Positions 25,223-34,752 are shown, numbered from the stretch's first letter. The stretch: DNA of 64,000 bases from Ruegeria atlantica (GCF_013032005.1 NZ_WQBE01000001.1:1096811-1160810), one strand, 5' to 3'. Numbers and translations are program-made. Notes: a model not told the origin generated them from the sequence alone.

Positions 25223-27382
25223 ATGCATCACCCCCCGCTGCCCCTGACCCGTGATCTGGTTCTGATAGGCGGCGGGCATACCCACGCGCTTGTACTGCGG
25301 AAATGGGGCATGAACCCTTTGCCCGGTGCGCGGGTGACCGTGATCAACCCCGGTGCCAATGCCCCCTATTCCGGTATGCTACCAGGCTTCGTCGCCGGAC
25401 ATTACCAGCGTTGGGAGCTGGACATTGATTTGGTGCGCCTTGCCCGATTTGCCGGTGCGCGCGTGATCCTGGGCCCGGTTGATGGTATCGACATCGACCG
25501 GCGTCAGATACACGTGCCTGGGCGACCACCCGTGGCCTTCGATGTGGCGTCGGTCAATGTGGGGATCACCTCGGACATGCCGGCCCTGCCCGGATTTGCT
25601 GACCATGCAGTTCCCGCCAAGCCGCTGGGACCGTTTGCCTCCAGGTGGGCGGAGTATCTGGATGGCAGCGGCCCCGCCTCAGTCGCCGTGATCGGCGGTG
25701 GGGTCGCGGGGGTAGAACTGGTTATGGCCATGGCTCATGCCCTTCGCGCCAAAACCCGCACAGCGCAGGTGACACTGATCGACAATGCCCGGGCCTTGGC
25801 GGCGACGGGGACCAAGGCGGGCGCGACCATTCGTAAGGCGGTGGCCGATCTGGGGATTGAGCTGATCGAGCATGCCGCGATTTCACGCATCGAACAGGAT
25901 CATGTTCTGCTAGAGGATGGCCGCAAGGTTCCCGCCGAATTTATAACCGGGGCTGCCGGTGCCCGCCCCTATGACTGGATCACCCAGACGGGCCTTGATC
26001 TGCATGACGGCTACATCCGCGTGGACGCCCATCTGCAATCCAGCGATCCGGCGATCTTTGCCGCCGGAGATTGCGCACATCTTGCCGATAACCCTCGTCC
26101 CAAGGCCGGTGTCTATGCGGTCCGAGAGGCTCCGGTCCTGTTCAACAATCTGCGGGTCGCTCTGGGGGCCGGGAAGATGCGGCGATATCAGCCGCAGAAA
26201 GACTACCTAAAACTGATCTCTTTGGGTGGTAAATCGGCACTGGCCGAACGTCTTGGAACCTCGTTCAGCGGGCCAGTGATGTGGCGATGGAAGAACCATA
26301 TCGACCAGAGCTTCATGAATAAATTCCGCAACCTGCCCCAGATGGCACGCCCCGCCCTACCGCGCCACCATGCAGCGGGCATGCAAGAAGCCCTGGGGGA
26401 AAAACCCATGTGCGGCGGCTGTGGGGCCAAGGTTGGACGCGGCGCGTTGCAAACAGTTCTGAGTGGCCTGCCAAAGCCGAACCGGGACGACATCACCCCC
26501 TTGCCCGGGGACGATGCCGCCCTGCTGACAACCGGCGGAGCGCGGCAAGTGATGACCTCGGACCACCTGCGCGGCTTCACGGATGACCCAATGCTGATGA
26601 CGCGCATCGCCGCTGTTCACGCACTGGGGGATATCTGGGCCATGGGGGCCAACCCACAGGCGGCGACGGCAACGATCATCCTGCCGCGTATGTCCCCGCA
26701 ATTGCAGCACCGCACCTTGTCCGAGATCATGACGACGGCCACCGAGGTCATCCGCGACGCCGGGGCAGAAATCGTGGGCGGTCACAGCTCAATCGGGGAT
26801 GAGATGACCATCGGCTTCACTCTGACCGGACTGTGCGACAATGACCCGATCACTTTGTCCGGGGCACGTCCTGGGGATGCATTGATCCTGACAAAACCCC
26901 TGGGCAGCGGGGTGTTGATGGCCGCTGAAATGGCGGGGCAAGCTGATGGCAGTTGGGTGGCCGATGCCTTGCGGCAAATGGTTCAGCCGCAAGGCGCAGC
27001 ATCGCGCATTCTGGCCGGGGCACATGCGATGACGGATGTAACCGGATTTGGACTGGCCGGACATCTGATGGGCATGTGCGAAGCCTCGGATTGTGGTGCA
27101 GTCTTGGATCTGGACACGATCCCTCTGATGACTGGCGCGCTGGAATTGGCCGCTCAAGGTGTCCGGTCGACAATCTTCGAGGACAACCGCGCAATCGTTC
27201 CGGGCATTCCATCCTCGGACAAGGCCGACCTGCTGTTTGACCCGCAAACTGCTGGGGGACTACTGGCCGCCGTCGCATCCGATCAGGCGCACGAATTGTG
27301 CGAACAGCTAAGGCACGCGTGCTATCCGGCGGTCATCATCGGGCATCTGACTGACACTCCGGGTTTGCGGCTTCAGAGCTGA
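25223..27382 (+). CDS. selD: Selenide, water dikinase with N-terminal NADH-dehydrogenase-like domain
   Basis: A 719-residue fusion. Residues 1 to about 375 are a pyridine-nucleotide-disulfide oxidoreductase-like flavoprotein (LVLIGGGHTHALVL FAD site, VAVIGGGVAGVELVMA NADH site, IFAAGDCA near residue 277). From about residue 390 a complete SelD follows: MCGGCGAKVG holds the catalytic Cys and Lys, then PLPGDDAALL, VGGHSSIGDE and TDVTGFGLAGHL. The catalytic site is Cys, not selenocysteine. SelD makes selenophosphate; the flavoprotein part probably delivers or reduces the selenium source. The stop overlaps the convergent mnmH gene by ten bases. No selA, selB or selC is seen here. Confidence 0.93.
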   Translation: MHHPPLPLTRDLVLIGGGHTHALVLRKWGMNPLPGARVTVINPGANAPYSGMLPGFVAGHYQRWELDIDLVRLARFAGARVILGPVDGIDIDRRQIHVPGRPPVAFDVASVNVGITSDMPALPGFADHAVPAKPLGPFASRWAEYLDGSGPASVAVIGGGVAGVELVMAMAHALRAKTRTAQVTLIDNARALAATGTKAGATIRKAVADLGIELIEHAAISRIEQDHVLLEDGRKVPAEFITGAAGARPYDWITQTGLDLHDGYIRVDAHLQSSDPAIFAAGDCAHLADNPRPKAGVYAVREAPVLFNNLRVALGAGKMRRYQPQKDYLKLISLGGKSALAERLGTSFSGPVMWRWKNHIDQSFMNKFRNLPQMARPALPRHHAAGMQEALGEKPMCGGCGAKVGRGALQTVLSGLPKPNRDDITPLPGDDAALLTTGGARQVMTSDHLRGFTDDPMLMTRIAAVHALGDIWAMGANPQAATATIILPRMSPQLQHRTLSEIMTTATEVIRDAGAEIVGGHSSIGDEMTIGFTLTGLCDNDPITLSGARPGDALILTKPLGSGVLMAAEMAGQADGSWVADALRQMVQPQGAASRILAGAHAMTDVTGFGLAGHLMGMCEASDCGAVLDLDTIPLMTGALELAAQGVRSTIFEDNRAIVPGIPSSDKADLLFDPQTAGGLLAAVASDQAHELCEQLRHACYPAVIIGHLTDTPGLRLQS

Positions 27383-28425
27383 TCCAGAATTTCTTCAACC
27401 CGAGCGGCTGCGGCGTTCAGGCCCGCATCGTCCAGCGCCGCCACGTCGATTTGCGCGATAATCTTGGCGGCGCGTGTTTTGGAGGATTTGGCATAGGCCG
27501 GGTCATAATGCTGTTCCATCAACGCCCGCGTCAGCGCCCGTTTATCCCCCGCATCGATCAGCGCTAGCCATCCATCCACCACATCGTGTCCTCGATGGAA
27601 CCGTAGCGGAGACAGGCGATCGCGCAAGCGCTCGGTATCCGAGAGGATATCGTCGTAAGCCTTAACCAGATACGCGGTACGCGCCTCAAGGGAAGCGGAC
27701 ACCTGAATCCGCGGTGCCGTCCGCAACGCAGTCCACAAGCTTGGCGGCAGGATCAGCGACCCGATCTTGGAGGATTCAGCCTCGACAACCACCGGGCGCG
27801 CTGGGTCCAAGCCGCACAATGCGGCGGATAGAGCGGACTCGAAGGCTTTCTGGCTGGGCTGCCCGCCCGGCATTTCACCTAGCAAAGATCCCCGGTGGTT
27901 GGCTATGTCTTCGAGGTCCAGAACCTGAACGCCGCGCGCCTTCAAATGCAGCAGCAGGTCAGTCTTGGCTGTGCCCGTATATCCATCGAGGGCCACCAAC
28001 CGGTGCGGCAATGGATTGTCATAGAGGTAGCGATTCACCAATCGGCGATAGGTTCGGTATCCGCCATCGACCACTTCGGCCCGCCAACCGATCTGTTGCA
28101 ACATCCAAGTGAACGACCCTGATCTCTGTCCGCCACGCCAGCAATAGACCAATGGTTTCCAACTGCCCTCGTGGTGCGACAGGCTGTGTTCGATGTGATT
28201 TGCCGCGTTCCGAAACACCAGCGCTGCGCCAAGCTTGCGGGCCAGAAACGGACTTTCCTGCACATAGATCGTACCCACCTGAGCGCGTTCTTCATTGTTA
28301 AGCACCGGCAGGTTGATGGCGCCCGGCAGATGATCCTCTGCAAATTCAGCAGGGCTGCGCACGTCGATCACAGTGTCAAAATCATGCGCATACAGGCCGG
28401 GTAGATCAGAAAATTTCAGAGCCAT
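27373..28425 (-). CDS. mnmH: tRNA 2-selenouridine synthase
   Basis: A 350-residue protein of the MnmH/SelU (YbbB) family. Residues 1-125 form a rhodanese domain with DVRSPAEFAEDHLPGAINLPVL and the active loop VYCWRGGQRSGS containing the catalytic Cys. Then comes a P-loop-like GYTGTAKTDLL (about residue 150) and the LEDIANHRGSLLG segment. It replaces sulfur by selenium in 2-thiouridine at the wobble position of certain tRNAs, using selenophosphate from SelD. It is convergent with selD and overlaps its last ten bases. The SRAP gene lies 44 bp upstream on the same strand. Confidence 0.93.
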   Translation of the reverse strand: MALKFSDLPGLYAHDFDTVIDVRSPAEFAEDHLPGAINLPVLNNEERAQVGTIYVQESPFLARKLGAALVFRNAANHIEHSLSHHEGSWKPLVYCWRGGQRSGSFTWMLQQIGWRAEVVDGGYRTYRRLVNRYLYDNPLPHRLVALDGYTGTAKTDLLLHLKARGVQVLDLEDIANHRGSLLGEMPGGQPSQKAFESALSAALCGLDPARPVVVEAESSKIGSLILPPSLWTALRTAPRIQVSASLEARTAYLVKAYDDILSDTERLRDRLSPLRFHRGHDVVDGWLALIDAGDKRALTRALMEQHYDPAYAKSSKTRAAKIIAQIDVAALDDAGLNAAAARVEEILDQL

Positions 28426-28469
28426 GCCAACGGTCTATCCTGCGAACCTTGAAATGAAAAGGCGCCCAG

Positions 28470-29135
28470 TCACGCCGGGACAGGTTCAATCAGGCCCGGC
28501 CCGCTGGCCCGGTTCGAATTTACTGCTGGATCAACGCGGTAGAACTCCAAGACTCCCTCGGCCCCGGGTTGCATCAAACGTGCCGCGCCTTTCCCCGCCT
28601 CCCCTAACCACAAAGGCCAATCATCAGGCTCAAGGATCAGTGGCATCCGATGATGAATGGCGCTGAGGTGGCGATTTGCCGGTGTTGTTACGATGGCGCA
28701 AGTGCCCTGCTGCGTACCCTCAATGCCCCAATCCTGCCAGACCCCGGCAAATGCAATCGGTGCGCCATCTTTGCGGTGGATGTACCATGGCAGACGTGTT
28801 CCCTGTTCAGTTTTGGTCCATTCATAGAACCCTGTTGCCACGATCAGGCAGCGTCGTTCGCGGCAGGCGGCGCGAAATGCAGGCTTTTCGGCCAGAGTTT
28901 CGGCACGCGCATTGATCAGCAAAGGACCGGCGGTTTCAGTCTTGTACCAATGCGGCAGGAACCCCCAGCGCAGCGAATCCAACTGGCGTCCGACTTCGCC
29001 AACGCGCACCACATGCACTTGATTTGTCGGGCAAACATTGAAGTTCGGCACAGCAGGCAACGTGTTTGCAGGCCGTGCTGAAAACAGCTGCGCCATTGCG
29101 TCATTTGGAAGGGTTATTGCAAACCGTCCGCACAT
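28470..29135 (-). CDS. yedK: SRAP/HMCES abasic-site shielding protein (YedK family)
   Basis: A 221-residue protein starting MCGRFAITLP. Cys2 is the residue that forms a thiazolidine with abasic sites in single-stranded DNA. Other family residues are present: LRWGFLPHW, LINARAETLAEKPAFR, RRCLIVATGFYEW with the Glu, and IHHRMPLIL with the key His. It protects abasic DNA during replication and then releases itself. The start codon is certain because Met1 must be removed to expose Cys2. Divergent from the TPR-sulfotransferase gene, with only 55 bp between the two starts, so their promoters overlap. Confidence 0.93.
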   Translation of the reverse strand: MCGRFAITLPNDAMAQLFSARPANTLPAVPNFNVCPTNQVHVVRVGEVGRQLDSLRWGFLPHWYKTETAGPLLINARAETLAEKPAFRAACRERRCLIVATGFYEWTKTEQGTRLPWYIHRKDGAPIAFAGVWQDWGIEGTQQGTCAIVTTPANRHLSAIHHRMPLILEPDDWPLWLGEAGKGAARLMQPGAEGVLEFYRVDPAVNSNRASGPGLIEPVPA

Positions 29136-29190
29136 GGGTAAAGAACCATCAATAATCGTTTCATACAGGCACAGGGTGTCACGGGGTCAC

Positions 29191-30843
29191 ATGCAAAATC
29201 AAACAGCGAATACCCTCAAAGGCAAGGCGGTGGCTGCTTTGGAAGCAGGCAAGCTGCAACAGGCGCTGAAGAAGGCACAGTTGGGCGTTAAGAAATTCCC
29301 CAAGGATTCTGATTTCCACGCCATCTCGGGCTTTGTGCTGACCGAAATGAAGCAATACAAGAAATCTATTCCGCATTTCGTCGAAGCGTCACGAATAAAG
29401 CCAGACGACCCTCAATTCGTGGAAAACCTGGCAAATGCGCTTATGCAGACCGGACAGATCCCCAGGGCACTGGAATATACTGAACAAAAGCTGGAACAGT
29501 TCCCAAACAACAAAGAACTGAACCGCGTCCTGGATGAGATTCACCTGAAAGGCAGCAACTGGCGCCTGGTCATTGAACATGCGAGCAAGAAGCTGCAAGC
29601 CGAGCCTGACGATGTGAACCTTCTGGGCAAACGGGCCCGTGCCTATTCGAAAATTGGATTTGTCGAGGACCACTCGCGCGATGTTTCTCGCGCCTTTGAG
29701 TTGGAACCGGAAAACATAAAGATTGCTTTCGCAAAGGCCGTGAACCTGCACCAAAGCGGTGACAAAAACGGGTCAAAGGAAATCTTGCAGCGTATTCTGG
29801 ATACAGATCCCGAAAACATGAGCGCTTTGCTGCAGTTGTCCCTTGTAACCTCCAAGGATGACGGCCCGAAACTGATGGAGGCGGTCGAGACCGCAATCGC
29901 CAACAAGGACGAAGACTATCAAGAGTTGGAGTTCGCCAAGGCACACCTGATCTCGGTAATTGACGATCTAAATGCCGCCATGCCTCAATTTGTGCGAGCC
30001 AACAAGGTACAACACGATAGCAACCCGTACGACGCCGCTGAGGAAGAGAAAAAGCTGAACCAGATCACCGGTCTGTTCCCCATTGGAACCGATTTACCCG
30101 CAGCCGGATCAAGCGATGGGCCGGTTCCGATCTTCGTTCTGGGTCAGCCCCGTTCGGGCACCACGTTGATGGAGATGATGCTAAGTTCGGCGCCCGATAT
30201 CGCCGGGTGTGGTGAGTTGACGTTGGCGTCTGACCTGTCGCATGAATTCCAATTGGGCAATCAGCGTTTTGACGCTGAAAAAGCCACTGAATTTGCGCAG
30301 CAATTCCGCGAACTTATGCCACCGATTCCTGACGGATCGGTCGCGTTCGTTGACAAGATGCCACACAACTATCAGCTTGTTGGTTTCTTGTTGGCCGCCT
30401 TCCCCAATGCAAAGATCATCAACATGCTACGTGACCCCCGTGATGTGGGGTTGTCGAAATGGATCCGGCGGTTCCCGGCTGGTGGGATGCGTTATGCGTC
30501 GAACCTGACAGCCATTGCTCATTCGGCGAATATGTACCGCCGCTATATGGCACATTGGGATACCGTGTTCGGTGACCGCATACTGACCGTTCCTTATGAA
30601 AAATTAGTGGCCGATCCGAAAACCTACAGCCAACAGGTTGCTGCGTTTTGCGATATCGAATGGAACGAAACCATGATGCACCCTGAGAAAAACACCAAGC
30701 AGGTCAGAACGGCCAGTATCGATCAGGTTCGCAACAAGATCTCGACCAAGTCCATTGGCGGATGGCAGAGCGTCTCTGAACATCTGCGCCCCATGCTGGA
30801 CGGTTTCGATCCGGCGCTCTGGCCTGAATATGATCTGGGCTGA
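29191..30843 (+). CDS. TPR-sulfotransferase fusion protein
   Basis: A 550-residue protein. Residues 1 to about 270 are TPR-like helices (KGKAVAALEAGKLQQALKKAQ, AISGFVLTEMKQYKKSIPHFVEASRIKPDD, VENLANALMQTGQIPRALEY). From about residue 310 a sulfotransferase domain starts with the PAPS-binding FVLGQPRSGTTLMEMML. It continues with DKMPHNYQLVG and INMLRDPRDVGLS, the 3'-phosphate-binding strand. The acceptor is unknown; relatives modify protein tyrosines or cell-surface sugars. ATG 29191 is chosen since it starts just before the first TPR and leaves room for the SRAP gene; ATG 29134 is possible. A bidirectional terminator lies 15 bp after the stop. Confidence 0.88.
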   Translation: MQNQTANTLKGKAVAALEAGKLQQALKKAQLGVKKFPKDSDFHAISGFVLTEMKQYKKSIPHFVEASRIKPDDPQFVENLANALMQTGQIPRALEYTEQKLEQFPNNKELNRVLDEIHLKGSNWRLVIEHASKKLQAEPDDVNLLGKRARAYSKIGFVEDHSRDVSRAFELEPENIKIAFAKAVNLHQSGDKNGSKEILQRILDTDPENMSALLQLSLVTSKDDGPKLMEAVETAIANKDEDYQELEFAKAHLISVIDDLNAAMPQFVRANKVQHDSNPYDAAEEEKKLNQITGLFPIGTDLPAAGSSDGPVPIFVLGQPRSGTTLMEMMLSSAPDIAGCGELTLASDLSHEFQLGNQRFDAEKATEFAQQFRELMPPIPDGSVAFVDKMPHNYQLVGFLLAAFPNAKIINMLRDPRDVGLSKWIRRFPAGGMRYASNLTAIAHSANMYRRYMAHWDTVFGDRILTVPYEKLVADPKTYSQQVAAFCDIEWNETMMHPEKNTKQVRTASIDQVRNKISTKSIGGWQSVSEHLRPMLDGFDPALWPEYDLG

Positions 30844-30858
30844 AACGCCCAAAACACG

Positions 30859-30887
30859 AAAGGCCGCATCGGGGATGCGGCCTTTTT
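30859..30887. terminator. Bidirectional rho-independent terminator
   Basis: AAAGGCCGCATC (30859-30870) and GATGCGGCCTTT (30874-30885) form a 12-bp perfect stem with a three-base loop, with T-runs on the plus strand and A-runs on the other side. It lies between the convergent TPR-sulfotransferase and 5'-nucleotidase genes and can serve both. Confidence 0.93.
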
Positions 30888-30905
30888 CTTTGCTATGTCG
30901 CAGAG

Positions 30906-32483
30906 TTACTTCTGCTTGATACGGCCGTCCAGATAAGGCTGATAGGGCGCATTTTCAGCCAAGTACTCAGCCGTGACATCTGCCAGGTCCGGACCAAAGT
31001 CATAGGCATTCTTGTCGTCGCCTTCGAACATGTTGTACCCGTCGCCGCCGTTGCGGACATAATTGTTGGTCACAACCAGATAGGTCGCTGCCGGGTCAAT
31101 TGGCGCAAAGCCATCACCCTGGGCAACCATGACCTCGGACACGCGCCCTTCGTTCGGCGCAACCATTGGATCCCAGATGAATGTCAGACCCGCAACCTGC
31201 GGAAAGCGGCCCTTTACATCTTCGACCTGGCTTACGCCGTTCTCCAGCGCGTCGATCACCCCCTGACCACTGATCTCGAAGGTAGACAGGGTATTCTGGA
31301 ATGGTAGCACCGTCAGCACCTCGCCCATGGTTACTTCGCCCGGGTCGATTGAGGCCCGCAGCCCGCCAGAGTTGGCAATCGCAATCTGTACACCCTGATC
31401 GGCCACACGCGCCAGCATGGCGTCGGCGACCAGGTTGCCCATCTCACATTCCTGCACACGACATACAGAACGGTCCCCCTCGATGGCGTCTGCTGCATTC
31501 GCCACCACCTTGTTGCGGATTTCGTCCAGCGGCACGGCCAGTTCGGCGATACGGTCCAACGCGGACTGATCCTCGGTAACGGAGTTGTCCATGATCAGCG
31601 GCTCGCCCACCGCCTCAAGCACATTGCCGTCATCGTCGAAGGTTACGTTCAACTCACCCAGAAACTTGCCATAAGCATAGGCCTGCACGATCTGGACACC
31701 GTTGACCACGGTCGGGTACGGACCCGCTGCCTTGTCGGACACGTTCGACAGGTAAGTGTTCGAATGACCGCCGACAATTACGTCCACCCCGCTGGTTTCC
31801 TGCGCTACGCGTTGATCAACACCATAGCCGGAATGGCTGAGAACGACGATTTTATTAACGCCTTCGCCGGTCAACTTGTCCACTTCGGCCTGCACTGCGG
31901 GGGCCGGATCAGAAAAGCTGATATTTGGACCAGGAGAGGCAAGATCATGCGTGTCTTCCGGTGTCAGGCCAATCAGGCCGATCTTTTCCCCGCCCACTTC
32001 GATGACAGTCGATTTCTTGATCTTGTCGATCAGCAACTCTTCGTCGGCAATATCCGCGTTCGACATCAAAACCGGAAATTCCACCGAGTCGATGAAGCCG
32101 CGCAGCACTTCGGGGCCATCGTCGAATTCGTGGTTGCCCACGGTCATCGCGTCATACCCCAGCTTGTTCATGAACTCGGCTGCGACCTTGCCCTTGTAAT
32201 AGGTATAGAACAACGAACCCTGAAACTGATCCCCACCATCGACCAGGATCGAGTTTTCGGCCCGCGCGCGCGCGTCATTCACCGCAGTAACCAACCGGGC
32301 CGAACCGCCGAAACACTTGCCTTCTGCTTGGTCTTCCTCATCGCAAGCGCTGTCGTATTTGTTGATCGGCTCAAAACGCGCGTGGAAATCGTTGGTATGC
32401 AGAATCGTCAATTTATAATCGGCTGCGGCCATACCTGCGGTCAGGCCCAGAACTGCAGCAGACGCCAAAAAGCGGGTGAACAT
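30906..32483 (-). CDS. Secreted 5'-nucleotidase / UshA-type metallophosphatase
   Basis: A 525-residue exported enzyme. The signal peptide is MFTRFLASAAVLGLTAGMAAA. The N-terminal metallophosphatase domain shows LTILHTNDFHARFE, LVDGGDQFQGS, TVGNHEFDDG and VLSHSGYGVD/VGGHSN metal ligands. The C-terminal 5'-nucleotidase domain has LVADAML, IANSGGLRASI and VTNNYVRNGGDGY (substrate base stacking). It hydrolyses nucleotides in the periplasm and fits with the nucleoside salvage operon elsewhere in this window. AAGGAG is seven bases before ATG 32483; ATG 32489, two codons earlier, sits too near it. The terminator at 30859-30887 follows the stop. Confidence 0.92.
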   Translation of the reverse strand: MFTRFLASAAVLGLTAGMAAADYKLTILHTNDFHARFEPINKYDSACDEEDQAEGKCFGGSARLVTAVNDARARAENSILVDGGDQFQGSLFYTYYKGKVAAEFMNKLGYDAMTVGNHEFDDGPEVLRGFIDSVEFPVLMSNADIADEELLIDKIKKSTVIEVGGEKIGLIGLTPEDTHDLASPGPNISFSDPAPAVQAEVDKLTGEGVNKIVVLSHSGYGVDQRVAQETSGVDVIVGGHSNTYLSNVSDKAAGPYPTVVNGVQIVQAYAYGKFLGELNVTFDDDGNVLEAVGEPLIMDNSVTEDQSALDRIAELAVPLDEIRNKVVANAADAIEGDRSVCRVQECEMGNLVADAMLARVADQGVQIAIANSGGLRASIDPGEVTMGEVLTVLPFQNTLSTFEISGQGVIDALENGVSQVEDVKGRFPQVAGLTFIWDPMVAPNEGRVSEVMVAQGDGFAPIDPAATYLVVTNNYVRNGGDGYNMFEGDDKNAYDFGPDLADVTAEYLAENAPYQPYLDGRIKQK

Positions 32484-32592
32484 CTTCATACTCCTTGTTT
32501 TTTGTTTGGCGTGATGGTGCGCTCGCCAACAAGAAGAGTCAAAGGGGGAAATCCGTCTTGATTCTGCCCGTCACGCGGGGCATCACCACCTC

Positions 32593-32931
32593 ATGCTGAT
32601 TTACAAGATATTCAGGGCCGAGGAATGGGCCGCACTGCAGGATCAGGGTGCCTCGGATGGCGCACCGATTGATGTGTATGATGGATATGTCCATTTCTCG
32701 ACCGCCCAACAGGCGGCTGAGACCGCAGCCAAACACTTTGCCGGTGTAGAAGGTTTGACCTTGTTGGCCTGCGATGCCGATGCCATGGGCGATGATCTGA
32801 AATGGGAGGTCTCGCGCGGTGACGCCTTGTTCCCGCATCTTTACCGGCAGATCCGCATGACAGATGTCGTCTGGTCGCGCGCCCTGCCCTTTGACGGGCA
32901 AACCCACCAATTCCCCGAGGGGATGGAATGA
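32593..32931 (+). CDS. DUF952 family protein
   Basis: A 112-residue protein starting MLIYKIFRAEEWAALQ. The family pattern DVYDGYVHFSTAQQAAETAAKHFAG and the late LFPHLYRQI are intact. DUF952 proteins are small cytoplasmic proteins related in fold to ADP-ribosyl/phosphotransferase-like enzymes (Tpt1-like), but no reaction is established. It begins an operon with the DUF1330 gene, pyrD and an arsC-like gene, each overlapping the next by four bases. It is divergent from the 5'-nucleotidase gene, about 110 bp away. Confidence 0.87.
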   Translation: MLIYKIFRAEEWAALQDQGASDGAPIDVYDGYVHFSTAQQAAETAAKHFAGVEGLTLLACDADAMGDDLKWEVSRGDALFPHLYRQIRMTDVVWSRALPFDGQTHQFPEGME

Positions 32932-33359
32932 GGTCTTTCGTCGACCCTGACCGCACCCAGTTTGAAGCGTTCAAGGCGCTGGACCGTGATCATCCGATCG
33001 AGATGTTGAATCTGGTCAAGTTTCGCGACTTGGCCGAATACCCGACGGGCCACGAACTGGCGGATGCCGGGCTGACCGGCGCGCAGGCTTATCGAAATTA
33101 CGGGGCGGAAACCGCCCCGATTATCGCGCGCCTTGGGGCGTCGATCCTGTGGCGCGGCGCGTTTCAGACCACTCTGATCGGCCCGCAGGACGAAGATTGG
33201 GATGAGGTATTTATCGCCCGCTATCCGACTGCACATGCGTTTTTGGAAATGGTGACCGACCCGGATTATCAGGCTGTGGTTATTCACAGGCAGGCGGCGG
33301 TTGCAACTTCGCGCCTGATCCGCTGCGCCCCGGCCAAAGGTGGAGAGACTTTCGGATGA
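32928..33359 (+). CDS. DUF1330 family protein
   Basis: A 143-residue protein with an EthD/ABM-like ferredoxin fold. It shows the DUF1330 pieces [12 protein letters not shown] near residue 24, [24 protein letters not shown], and [24 protein letters not shown]. No catalytic role is known for the family. It overlaps DUF952 (ATGA at 32928-32931) and pyrD (ATGA at 33356-33359). Translation coupling with pyrD suggests constant co-expression but gives no clue to its reaction. Confidence 0.86.
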   Translation: MRSFVDPDRTQFEAFKALDRDHPIEMLNLVKFRDLAEYPTGHELADAGLTGAQAYRNYGAETAPIIARLGASILWRGAFQTTLIGPQDEDWDEVFIARYPTAHAFLEMVTDPDYQAVVIHRQAAVATSRLIRCAPAKGGETFG

Positions 33360-34414
33360 AACTGACCGAGAAACTGGGGCTGGCGGTCCTGCACAAGATG
33401 GACCCCGAAGCCGCCCATGGCATGTCGATCAAGGCGTTGAAGGCCGGGCTTGCCCCGATGCCCGGGCCGGTCACATCGCCGCGGCTGAAAACTCACGTAG
33501 CTGGACTGGACCTACCCAACCCGGTGGGTCTGGCTGCGGGGTTTGACAAGAATGGAGAGGTTTTGACGCCCCTCTCACGCACAGGCTTTGGCTTTATCGA
33601 AGTGGGCGCTGTTACACCACGCCCGCAGCCCGGCAACCCCAAACCTCGCCTGTTCCGCCTGACCGAAGATAAGGCCGCAATCAACCGCTTTGGCTTCAAC
33701 AACGAAGGCATGGAGGTCATGGCGCGCCGTCTGGCCGACCGCCCCAAGAATGCGATCATCGGGCTGAACCTGGGCGCGAACAAGGACAGTGACGACCGCC
33801 CCGGCGATTTTGCCAAAGTGTTGGCCCATTGCGCCGAGCATCTGGATTTCGCCACGGTCAATGTCTCATCCCCCAACACCGAGAAACTGCGGGACCTGCA
33901 GGGCAAGGCCGCGCTTGGCGCATTGCTGGGCGGCGTGATCGAAACCCGCAACGGCCTGTCCCGGCCTTTACCCATTTTCCTGAAAATTGCCCCTGACCTG
34001 ACCGAAGCTGAATTGCAGGACATCGCAGATGTGGCGAAGGAAACAGGCGTTGACGCGGTGATTGCAACCAACACTACACTGTCCCGCGATGGGCTGCGCA
34101 GTGGGCTTAAGAGTCAAACCGGCGGCCTGTCCGGCGCGCCCTTATTCGAAAAATCGACCCGTGTTCTGGCACAGCTGAGCCAGCTGACCGAGGGCAAAAT
34201 CCCGCTGATTGGCGTGGGCGGTATCAGCAGCGCGGAACAGGCGTATGCCAAGATCTGCGCCGGGGCATCTGCCGTGCAACTTTATACCGCGTTGGTGTAT
34301 GGCGGTATTTCTCTGACCGCAGATATCGCGCAAGGTCTCGATAAATTGCTCGCGCGGGACGGATTCAACAACGTCGCGCAAGCAGTTGGAAGTAAACGAA
34401 AGGATTGGCTTTGA
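33356..34414 (+). CDS. pyrD: Dihydroorotate dehydrogenase (quinone), class 2
   Basis: A 352-residue class 2 DHODH. The N-terminal helix segment ([26 protein letters not shown]) for membrane/quinone binding distinguishes it from class 1. FMN-site motifs are [55 protein letters not shown] with the catalytic Ser region, and [12 protein letters not shown]. It oxidises dihydroorotate to orotate in pyrimidine synthesis and passes electrons to the quinone pool. It overlaps both neighbours by four bases. Confidence 0.95.
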   Translation: MKLTEKLGLAVLHKMDPEAAHGMSIKALKAGLAPMPGPVTSPRLKTHVAGLDLPNPVGLAAGFDKNGEVLTPLSRTGFGFIEVGAVTPRPQPGNPKPRLFRLTEDKAAINRFGFNNEGMEVMARRLADRPKNAIIGLNLGANKDSDDRPGDFAKVLAHCAEHLDFATVNVSSPNTEKLRDLQGKAALGALLGGVIETRNGLSRPLPIFLKIAPDLTEAELQDIADVAKETGVDAVIATNTTLSRDGLRSGLKSQTGGLSGAPLFEKSTRVLAQLSQLTEGKIPLIGVGGISSAEQAYAKICAGASAVQLYTALVYGGISLTADIAQGLDKLLARDGFNNVAQAVGSKRKDWL

Positions 34415-34752
34415 TTTCATATTGGCACAACCCGCGCTGTTCGAAATCCCGCGCCGGGCTGGCTCTGCTGGAAGAGAATGGCGCGCAGGTCGATGTTCGG
34501 AAATACCTGGAAGACGCACCCTCGATCGATGAACTGCGTACGGTGCTGGGCAAACTCGGCGTCAACGCCATAGACATGATGCGCACGGGTGAGAAACAGT
34601 TCAAAGAACTGGGTCTGACCAAAGCAACCCCTGCTGACGAGTTGATCACCGCAATGGCCGAGAACCCCATCTTGATCGAGCGCCCTCTGGCAATCGCAGG
34701 TGACAAGGCTGCCATCGGGCGCCCGCCCGAGAACCTGTTGACGTTGATCTAG
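34411..34752 (+). CDS. arsC: Arsenate reductase-like (ArsC glutaredoxin family)
   Basis: A 113-residue protein reading (M)[23 protein letters not shown]. The catalytic Cys of the ArsC family is in PRCSKSR. Further on, [14 protein letters not shown] and the C-terminal [11 protein letters not shown] match the family's arsenate-binding Arg region. The start is a TTG at 34411 with AAGGA six bases upstream; the TTGA overlaps the pyrD stop. An additional TTG at 34405 exists. No arsB, arsR or acr3 is near it, so the true substrate may be another oxyanion or a thiol. It ends in a four-base overlap with the convergent MATE gene. Confidence 0.87.
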   Translation: MISYWHNPRCSKSRAGLALLEENGAQVDVRKYLEDAPSIDELRTVLGKLGVNAIDMMRTGEKQFKELGLTKATPADELITAMAENPILIERPLAIAGDKAAIGRPPENLLTLI

